This document shows, one piece after another, positions 58,124-64,000 of a stretch of DNA of 64,000 bases. The notes beneath the pieces were generated by a model. That model did not search any database and was not told the DNA's origin. It saw nothing but the letters and a program-made list of their open reading frames with translations. The first letter of the stretch is position 1. Each line of letters starts with the position of its first letter. Both the position numbers and the translations under genes were made by a program. The DNA comes from Pectobacterium polonicum (GTDB taxonomy: Bacteria; Pseudomonadota; Gammaproteobacteria; Enterobacterales; Enterobacteriaceae): NCBI RefSeq assembly GCF_005497185.1, contig NZ_RJTN01000011.1, positions 1-64,000 on the forward strand, given 5' to 3'.

Positions 58124-58190
58124 ATAGACCTTTAATGACCGGTTAATAGGTCTTTAAAATAAGCAATCAAAGACCTGCTAACAAGTCTTT
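58124..58190 (-). promoter_or_regulatory. Repeated AGACCT half-sites: likely toxin-antitoxin operator
   Basis: Four half-sites in alternating orientation: AGACCTTTAA (58126), TAGGTCTTTAA (58147), AAAGACCT (58169) and AGTCTTTT (58184). AGGTCTTT and AAAGACCT form a perfect inverted repeat with a 13-nt spacer. They cover the expected promoter of the antitoxin gene. Confidence 0.7.
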
Positions 58191-58275
58191 TGATGGTTTT
58201 TTATACCCGCTCCGAATGGCTTCCTGCCAACAAGATGAAGAAAATGCCGCTTTTATCACGGCATTCATCTGAAGA

Positions 58276-58296
58276 GTGATAATGATTATCGTTAGT
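58276..58296 (+). promoter_or_regulatory. Fur box before the siderophore-interacting protein gene
   Basis: GTGATAATGATTATCGTTAGT contains GATAATGATTATC, close to the Fur consensus GATAATGATAATCATTATC. It lies about 85 nt before the start codon. Confidence 0.85.
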
Positions 58297-58379
58297 GTTT
58301 TGTTTGTGATAAGTTGCGATGAGTGGGTTTTACCCTGCTGACTGACTTTTCCCTTACAAAACATACCGGCTTTCTCACT

Positions 58380-59285
58380 ATGTCTTTAGCTAATCGTACG
58401 ACGTCTTCAGCCTATCGGTTGTTTAATTTACGCTTAGAGAGCAAGACGCTGCTCTCGCCCTCGCTTGTTCGCTGTGTGTTCACCGGCTCTGAAGTGCGCC
58501 AGATGAAACTGGACGCGCCGGATCAGCGCATCAAACTGCTGCTCGCTAGTGAAAGCGGGGAGCTGACGCCGATGGCCGTGAGCGACACGTGGTATCAGGA
58601 TTATCTGGCACTGCCGCGTGAGCGTCGGCCTGTTTTACGCACCTATACGCTGCGGTCTGTCTCCCATGAATCACAGCAGGCGGCGATCGATTTTGTGCTG
58701 CACGGCGATACCGGACCAGCTTCAAGCTGGGCGAATCACGCTAAGCCGGGCGATGCGCTACAAATTGTCGCGCCCAATGCGGAGGCCGATGGCGACAGCG
58801 GCGGTTATGAATGGGCACCACACGAGGGCGTTGAGCAAGTGCTGTTGATTGCGGATGAAACGGCGCTGCCTGCGGCAATGGGAATTCTTGAGCAACTGGC
58901 TACCCAGCCTTCTCCGCCATCGGTGCAGGCTTTTTTTGAAGTGCCGAAAGCGGCTGACTGCGTGACATCGGGTAGTTTCCCGTTTGCACAGATTCACTGG
59001 TTGCCGCGTGAGGAAACCGACAGCACAGTATGGGGTGAACGCCTGCTGGCTGCGGTGCAGCAGGACGTAAAAATTCCTGCCAGCGCCTGCACCAACCGCG
59101 ATGAAATCGCACAAGAGACACCGGAAGACGAGTTACTGTGGGAGCGGGCAACGGCACATCGTCCGTTTTACGCCTGGGCTGCGGGAGAGTCTTCTGCCAT
59201 CAAACGGCTGCGCCGCTATCTGCTCGACGAGCGCCACCTCGATAAAGAAACGATCAACTTTATGGCGTACTGGTCGCATCGCTAA
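58380..59285 (+). CDS. Siderophore-interacting protein (ferric-siderophore reductase, SIP/ViuB family)
   Basis: 301 residues. A cytoplasmic FAD/NAD(P)H reductase related to YqjH and ViuB that releases iron from imported siderophores. FAD-binding R87-T-Y-T, the phosphate-binding GDTGPASSWA block, VLLIADETALPA, and the C-terminal AWAAGESSAIKRLRRYL are as expected. The start at 58380 (MSLANRTTSS) is preferred to the upstream frame opening at 58323. The Fur box upstream predicts induction in low iron. No siderophore synthesis genes are nearby; it may serve transporters encoded elsewhere. Confidence 0.92.
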   Translation: MSLANRTTSSAYRLFNLRLESKTLLSPSLVRCVFTGSEVRQMKLDAPDQRIKLLLASESGELTPMAVSDTWYQDYLALPRERRPVLRTYTLRSVSHESQQAAIDFVLHGDTGPASSWANHAKPGDALQIVAPNAEADGDSGGYEWAPHEGVEQVLLIADETALPAAMGILEQLATQPSPPSVQAFFEVPKAADCVTSGSFPFAQIHWLPREETDSTVWGERLLAAVQQDVKIPASACTNRDEIAQETPEDELLWERATAHRPFYAWAAGESSAIKRLRRYLLDERHLDKETINFMAYWSHR

Positions 59286-59290
59286 GAGAA

Positions 59291-59321
59291 AACCGCAGGA
59301 GGGATATTCCCTCCTGCGGTT
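59291..59321. terminator. Bidirectional terminator between the SIP gene and dsbG
   Basis: AACCGCAGGAGGGA-TAT-TCCCTCCTGCGGTT, a perfect 14-bp stem that overlaps the last bases of dsbG. Minus-strand transcripts end in TTTTCTC. Confidence 0.9.
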
Positions 59322-60075
59322 ATTTCCCCATCATCTCCGCCAACTGCTGTTCATCTGGCAGCCCGACCACCTGCTGTAGTTCATTTTTATCATTCAGGTA
59401 ATAGATGGCCGGCGTGACGTTTGCGCCTAATTCATCCATTAGCCGCTGATTAAACTGAATGTTATTCCAGATGTCGCGTGGAGAACTTTCGGGGAACGGA
59501 GGCACCGTTTTACCATTCGATAGCTCATACTCATGCCAGGCTTTGGCCGGATCGCTGGCGGCAAGAATCGCCGCAGCATAACGTCCACTTTCCGGTTTGA
59601 TGACGCCAACCAGTAGCGTTTGCAGTTGCACTTTTCCTGCTTTTACCCATGGCTGTGCCTGCTGCCAGAACTGTTTGCAGTACGGACAGAACGGGTCGGC
59701 AAAGACGATAATTTTACGCGGCGCATCCTTTGATCCTTCGGTGATAAATGGTGCTTGCTGCAATTTCTGCCACATCTCTCGACCAGCAGGAACATACACT
59801 TCCTGCTGAATCAGCGCTTCGCTGAGGTTGTTACCGTGTTCATCATACATATAGCCTGAAATGGCATGCTTACCGTCAGGGGTTAAGTAGATGGTCACTC
59901 CCACTCCCTGATAACTGCCCAGCCAGCCTTGTATGCCGCCGGGTGCAGTGAACGGCTTAATGATCGTAATACCCTGTTTTTCTACGCTCTTCACCGCGTC
60001 CGGCAGGGCATCTTGTGCCAGTGACGATGCGGAAAGCGTCAATAAGGAGAGTATGAGGAAGCTGCGTTTTATCAT
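59320..60075 (-). CDS. dsbG: Thiol:disulfide interchange protein DsbG
   Basis: 251 residues. A periplasmic V-shaped dimeric thiol protein that, with DsbC and DsbD, keeps single cysteines reduced. Signal peptide 1-20 ([20 protein letters not shown]). Dimerisation domain ~25-85 ([34 protein letters not shown]). The thioredoxin active site is C130-P-Y-C133, and the cis-proline loop is VTPAIYY. Its Thr before Pro and overall match identify DsbG rather than DsbC. Pairs functionally with DsbA found near the start of the window. Confidence 0.95.
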   Translation of the reverse strand: MIKRSFLILSLLTLSASSLAQDALPDAVKSVEKQGITIIKPFTAPGGIQGWLGSYQGVGVTIYLTPDGKHAISGYMYDEHGNNLSEALIQQEVYVPAGREMWQKLQQAPFITEGSKDAPRKIIVFADPFCPYCKQFWQQAQPWVKAGKVQLQTLLVGVIKPESGRYAAAILAASDPAKAWHEYELSNGKTVPPFPESSPRDIWNNIQFNQRLMDELGANVTPAIYYLNDKNELQQVVGLPDEQQLAEMMGK

Positions 60076-60275
60076 GGTATTGCGCCTGTATCGTGGATCA
60101 TGGTCTGTCAGATAGCGTAGCGTAAGGTCATCTGTCGGGAGAGCGTATTTACACTTTCTGAATCAGAGACAGATTTTGTCTGGTTGAAGAGATGGGTTGG
60201 GTAGGATCATGCTCTGTCGTATATTACGCCGAGATTAATTAGGATTGATTGCCTGTTGCGTGGAGTGTTTACCTC

Positions 60276-60815
60276 ATGAATTCATCTTTCCCCCATTTCC
60301 GCTACCACCCTAATCCGTTATCGACGGGAAGTATCAACGTGTCTGATGACGTCTGCCCATGCTGCAATCAGGCGCGTGGCTATGTTTATACTGCATCGTG
60401 CTATACCGTGCATGATTTACCCGAAGAGACATTTTGCCCCTGGTGTATCGCAGATGGCAGCGCGGCAGCACGCTACGATATACATTTTGCGGACAGTCAC
60501 CCATTGCTGTGCGCAGGTGTGGCGAAGGAGATCGTTGATGAAGTGTGCGAGCGAACGCCGGGCTACGTTTCCTGGCAGCAGGAGCATTGGTTGGCGTGCT
60601 GTGACGATGCTTGTGCCTTTGCTGGGGATGCTGGCCGTGAAGAGCTGATTGCATTGGGAGCGGAAGCACTATCGGCGCAATTTACGGACTTTTCGTGGCC
60701 GCTGGAAGCCTGGAAGAAGCTGATTGAGTACTATCAGCCCGGAGGCGAAACGGCACTTTACCGTTTTGAATGTTTGCACTGTCAGAAGGTGCATTATGGG
60801 ATTGATTTCGCCTGA
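60276..60815 (+). CDS. CbrC family protein
   Basis: 179 residues. Belongs to the CbrC (UPF0167) family; in E. coli CbrC is CreB-regulated and is linked to colicin E2 tolerance, mechanism unknown. Cysteine pairs suggest metal binding: CPCC (~28-31), CPWC (~55-58), CCDDAC (~108-113) and CLHC near the C-terminus. Conserved start FPHFRYHPNPLSTGSI. ATG at 60276 with GGAG upstream; an alternative opening nine codons earlier is less likely. Followed 49 nt later by a LysE exporter in the same direction. Confidence 0.85.
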   Translation: MNSSFPHFRYHPNPLSTGSINVSDDVCPCCNQARGYVYTASCYTVHDLPEETFCPWCIADGSAAARYDIHFADSHPLLCAGVAKEIVDEVCERTPGYVSWQQEHWLACCDDACAFAGDAGREELIALGAEALSAQFTDFSWPLEAWKKLIEYYQPGGETALYRFECLHCQKVHYGIDFA

Positions 60816-60864
60816 GTATGGCGTGTTTTGTGATGCTTTCCCCTTACTGGAGTGATGAATTACC

Positions 60865-61488
60865 GTGACCTTGACCGAATCGCTGATTGCTTTTACGTTT
60901 GCCGCGACGCTGCTGACCCTGACTCCGGGTCTGGATACCGCGCTGATTCTACGCACCGCTACTGTTGAAGGTAGTAAAAAGGCTTTTCATGCCGCGTTTG
61001 GTATTAACGTCGGCTGCCTGATTTGGGGTGCGATGGTGGCGTTTGGCTTAGGGACGTTGATTGCGGCATCGGAGCTGGCCTATAACATCCTGAAATGGTG
61101 CGGTGCGGCTTATCTCTGTTGGTTGGGTCTGCAAATGCTCCTGAAACCCAGAACCGAACTGGTGATGGCCGCGCCACAAGGTGCACCGAAGCAGCAGAAC
61201 TGGTTTCTCCGTGGCATGCTGGGCAACGTGTTAAATCCAAAAATCGGCGTGTTCTACGTTTCATTCCTGCCGCAGTTTATCCCAGCCGGACATTCAGTGG
61301 TGCTGTGGACTTATCTGCTGGTTCTTATTCATGTCTTTATCGGCACGCTGTGGTCGTCCACGCTGATTGCCACCACGCGTCCGCTGTCGCGTTTTCTGCG
61401 TCGCGGCTCGGTTGTGAAGTGGATGGACCGAACGACGGGCGTTGTCTTTCTGGCATTCGCCGCCCGTCTGGCGTTCTCCCGGCGGTAG
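60865..61488 (+). CDS. LysE/RhtB family amino acid exporter
   Basis: 207 residues with about six membrane helices. The family signature FAATLLTLTPGLDTALILRTATVEGSKKAF is at the N-terminus and GMLGNVLNPKIGVFYVSFLPQF in the middle. It exports amino acids or derivatives; the substrate (such as homoserine lactone, threonine or lysine analogues) cannot be read from sequence. The start is a GTG at 60865 with GGAG ~12 nt upstream. A decayed regulator-like remnant lies downstream on the other strand. Confidence 0.9.
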   Translation: MTLTESLIAFTFAATLLTLTPGLDTALILRTATVEGSKKAFHAAFGINVGCLIWGAMVAFGLGTLIAASELAYNILKWCGAAYLCWLGLQMLLKPRTELVMAAPQGAPKQQNWFLRGMLGNVLNPKIGVFYVSFLPQFIPAGHSVVLWTYLLVLIHVFIGTLWSSTLIATTRPLSRFLRRGSVVKWMDRTTGVVFLAFAARLAFSRR

Positions 61489-61543
61489 GTTTGGCATCAA
61501 TACTGACGTTATCAATAAAAGCATTCACTACGCTACTCGCGTA

Positions 61544-61800
61544 TCAGATCCTGCCGAACAGCAGCGCGATGAGCGTGAGGATCTCTTTGCTGAGCGGCTG
61601 TCCTTTCTCTTCGGCTAGCAGATAGAGTGGGGGGGAGCGCCGTTCTCCTTGCTGTAATGGCAATATTTGCAATTCACCTTGTGTGATGTGATCTGAAATC
61701 CGCGCTTCTGGCGTCGTTCGCGTTACTCTCTCAGAGAGACAGCGTTACGCGCGCTTTCAACTGCTCCGGCGTTTCATTACGCAGAACTTCAATCAGGTGG
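61544..61800 (-). pseudogene. Decayed regulator remnant, possibly LysR-type C-terminus
   Basis: The minus strand shows ~65 codons of plausible protein (SERVTRTTPEARISDH, then TQGELQILPLQQGERRSPPLYLLA and LSKEILTLIALLFGRI, stop at 61544). It has no start of its own. A preceding stretch (IHLIEVLRNETPEQLKARVTL) is in another frame. The 'G-E-L-x-x-L-P ... LYLLAEEKGQPLS' pattern resembles the end of a LysR effector domain. LysR genes often neighbour LysE exporters. Family assignment is tentative; decay (frameshift and missing N-terminus) is clear. Confidence 0.45.
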
Positions 61801-61938
61801 ATATATTAAGATTTCATGGATAGAACTGACGGAAACGGACGTCAGTCTAATTCGCTATCGTAGAATTTTAGTGAGAGGAATGAATCAGACAATGGTGAAG
61901 CAGTGATAGAATAAGTGCATCGTGTTACTTTTAGATAA

Positions 61939-62065
<127 letters not shown>

Positions 62066-62107
62066 TATTCATTATCAAGTCATGCTTATGAGCAGATTAT
62101 AAAAACC

Positions 62108-62139
62108 AAAAACCATCTTATTTGAATAAGATGGTTTTT
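62108..62139. terminator. Terminator for the lectin gene
   Basis: AAAAACCATCTTA / TAAGATGGTTTTT, 13-bp stem with loop TTTGAA. T-runs occur on both strands. Lies 36 nt after the lectin stop on the minus strand. Confidence 0.88.
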
Positions 62140-62174
62140 AAACTGATATTGCGTACTATACATATCAGTTAATT

Positions 62175-62612
62175 TTATTCGCTCGCGGATAAAGAGACTC
62201 TATCCAGAGGAACGAATTTCCATTGCTGAGCGATTGAACCATTAAATTCAAATAGCTGAACACGCGTTCCTGCACCACCACGACCTTGAACGTCGATGAC
62301 ATAGGATTTATTCGCCTGGCTAAAAATAAACCCAGGTTTGCTCGCAAAATCCCACTTTTGAGTTGATTCATTCTGGTTGGTTAACTGTAAAACGAGATCT
62401 GTACCGCTGGCAATAGCTTTATTTTTAATTGCCAGTGCTAAAGCCCCGTCACTCGCCGCCAGTGAAATTACGCCTGTTCTACTATCCAAATTCCATAGGA
62501 TTTTATCGAGTGAGGAATCTGCACGGAGCAGAACGGCTGTGGCATCTTTTTGCTGATCGGAGACACCTAATGCCAGTGTTGAATCTGCTGAATATTTCAA
62601 AATACCAATCAT
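62175..62612 (-). CDS. Stand-alone ricin B-type beta-trefoil lectin
   Basis: 145 residues, one beta-trefoil domain and nothing else. Three internally similar subdomains can be picked out by hydrophobic cores: ILWNLDSRTGVISLAAS, then QKWDFASKPGFIFSQANKSYVIDVQG, then IAQQWKFVPL; the last two carry QxW motifs. Such domains bind galactose, GalNAc or related glycans. No signal peptide, toxin or enzyme domain is attached, so it is either cytoplasmic or exported by an unrecognised route. It has its own terminator, and the AT-rich flank suggests acquisition. Glycan partner unknown. Confidence 0.8.
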   Translation of the reverse strand: MIGILKYSADSTLALGVSDQQKDATAVLLRADSSLDKILWNLDSRTGVISLAASDGALALAIKNKAIASGTDLVLQLTNQNESTQKWDFASKPGFIFSQANKSYVIDVQGRGGAGTRVQLFEFNGSIAQQWKFVPLDRVSLSASE

Positions 62613-63003
62613 AATAATTTCCTTGCTATTAGTGTTAGTCGATAGTTTCTGGCTTATTTAATTTCGCCAGCGATTAAACTGTAGTTGTGTTTGTTTTTTT
62701 TGCCATCTGGTTTTTTGACGAAAAATAACAAACTATTGGTTTTTATATTTATTTAATTTTTAACTTTATAAATATCTTATTGGGTTTTTTTATTTTGAGA
62801 AATATATTAAATTATTTATATAGTGATGGGTTTAATTATTTGCATAGTAATTGTTTTATATTGGGTATGTTCTGCGAAATAAAATTTAATTATCAAGGTA
62901 ATTAAATCCATTTCGTTATTTAGACAATAGGCGTGTCAGCAGGTTCAGAATGAATTCAGAATGGGAGCGGTCTGTTCAATATAAAAAACAGACCGCTTGA
63001 ATA
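62613..63003. other. AT-rich region upstream of the lectin gene
   Basis: About 390 bases, very AT-rich (e.g. 62690-62910), with no open frame worth reporting. At its right end, AGCGGTCTGTT (62966-62976) pairs with AACAGACCGCT (62988-62998), a hairpin just after the end of the CMD-protein gene that probably ends that transcript. Confidence 0.6.
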
Positions 63004-64000
63004 TTAATGCTCTGGCCAGAAGGGTTCGCCCAGCGTGAGCATCAGTCGGTTGGCCCAGGAGAAGAAGGCGGCTGACTGCACGATATCGACAATCTCCAGC
63101 GTATCTAATCCTTGTTCTTGCAGTTGCTTCAGGTCGTTGGCATTGACCTGTGCGGGCGTGGCGGAGAGGCGTGCGGAGAAATCGATAATCGCCTGCCAGC
63201 GTGGGCTTTGGCCGATGCTTAAATCGCCACCGGGAACGACGTCCAGTAACCGTTGCACATCGCTGTCCTGCTTAGAGAGCTGACTGGCTTTACGGGCATG
63301 TACCGAGGCGCAATAAATGCAGCCGTTGACCTTACTGGTGACGGCGGCGATCAGTTCGCGTTCTTTGCGCGGCAGGCCGCCAGAGGTATAAAAAATCCCT
63401 TTATCCGTTAGCGTACGCTGTTCCAGCACCGGAAGGTTGCGGCCTAGCAGGCGGAAATAGTCGGAATTGGTATGGCCGAATCGCGCCAGAATCGCCTGCT
63501 CATCGGCATTGAATGCTGCCAGTGGTTTGGGGGTAATCCATGGTTCCCAATCCAGTTCCGCCTGAGTGAACGCCTGCGGTGCGGCTTTGCCGCTGTGCGT
63601 CTGGGGCTGGGTATGCCACTGGCCTGCAACGGCGGCCTGTGAATGTGGTTGGCCAACGCGATGACCTGCAATCAGGCGATAGCCGCGCAGCAGGCGACTT
63701 TGGAAATTCACAAACGCGATGAGCTGCGACAGCGTGACGATATCGTCTACCGACCAGCCCGCCTGTTCCAGCGCGTTGACGTGGGATGGTGCGGCTTGCA
63801 CGGGGGTCTTCGTCAGGCGCTCAGCGTGATCCAGCGCCAGCTGTAGCGCGGGTGTCAGCGTAGGTTCTGGGAAGTCCGCCAGTCGCTCGGCATAAAAATG
63901 CTGTAGCTGCTCATCTTGCTGCCAGTCGCTGATCTTTGTTGCAAACCAAAAGCGCAGCGATAACGGTAATGTCACGTCATCATGTGCCGCGGCGTTAAAC
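63004..64000 (-). CDS. Alkylhydroperoxidase-related CMD-domain protein (5' end outside window)
   Basis: At least 332 codons; the frame stays open to the window edge (upstream of the GTG at 63975 it reads F-N-A-A-A-H-D-D). The true start therefore probably lies beyond 64000. Two carboxymuconolactone-decarboxylase-like halves are present. The second has the AhpD-type Cys pair in KVNGCIYCASVHARKA, with the partner His nearby. The layout fits fused 'peroxidase-related' CMD proteins (Avi_7169-like), thought to act on peroxides or reactive electrophiles. The terminal block SAAFFSWANRLMLTLGEPFWPEH is typical. Role inferred from family only. Confidence 0.85.
   Translation of the reverse strand, partial: FNAAAHDDVTLPLSLRFWFATKISDWQQDEQLQHFYAERLADFPEPTLTPALQLALDHAERLTKTPVQAAPSHVNALEQAGWSVDDIVTLSQLIAFVNFQSRLLRGYRLIAGHRVGQPHSQAAVAGQWHTQPQTHSGKAAPQAFTQAELDWEPWITPKPLAAFNADEQAILARFGHTNSDYFRLLGRNLPVLEQRTLTDKGIFYTSGGLPRKERELIAAVTSKVNGCIYCASVHARKASQLSKQDSDVQRLLDVVPGGDLSIGQSPRWQAIIDFSARLSATPAQVNANDLKQLQEQGLDTLEIVDIVQSAAFFSWANRLMLTLGEPFWPEH

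Overview
The window is a stretch of enterobacterial chromosome with bacterial gene spacing. Every core protein is closely related to its Escherichia coli counterpart, but the order joins two blocks that are separate in E. coli. Together with three ERIC repeats, an Ail-type outer membrane protein and a free ricin-type lectin, this suggests a soft-rot plant pathogen of the Pectobacterium/Dickeya group, most likely Pectobacterium. The genus is inferred from recalled family resemblance, not from a search.

Positions 1-31500 are housekeeping. The end of an rRNA operon (23S tail, 5S, terminator) is followed by mobBA, yihD, srkA-dsbA, polA, the Spot 42 RNA, engB, yihI, hemN and yshB. Next come the nitrogen regulators glnLG with glnA, then typA, yihX, dtd and yiiD. 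The order then switches to the yicH-xanP-recG-trmH-spoT-rpoZ-gmk-ligB block. The glnA-glnL region carries an almost textbook set of control sites: a sigma-54 promoter, two NtrC sites and a CRP site. xanP has a near-consensus PurR box.

Positions 31500-49000 hold envelope and stress genes: eptB next to a tRNA-Pro gene, an Ail/OmpX barrel, a CSS-EAL c-di-GMP phosphodiesterase, yhiN, pitA, uspB/uspA, gdhA, a DAO-type FAD oxidoreductase, a periplasmic 5'-nucleotidase, and rsmJ-prlC.

Positions 49000-64000 are the accessory part. Between prlC and rlmJ lies a self-contained uptake and signalling module: a TonB-dependent receptor with an N-terminal signalling domain, an iron-type ECF sigma factor, its FecR-like anti-sigma factor with a twin-arginine motif, and a private TonB paralogue. 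A Fur box precedes the sigma gene. After rlmJ and gor come a RelE-type toxin-antitoxin pair with a repeat-rich operator, a Fur-boxed siderophore-interacting reductase, dsbG, a CbrC-family gene, a LysE exporter, a decayed (possibly LysR) regulator, an ERIC element, a stand-alone ricin B lectin, and a peroxidase-related CMD protein cut by the window end.

The most interesting items are the receptor/sigma/anti-sigma/TonB cassette, the orphan lectin, the two small membrane proteins (56 and 45 residues), and a cluster of hairpins sharing an AGGGA loop at about 43950-44085. No prophage, CRISPR array or complete insertion sequence was seen.
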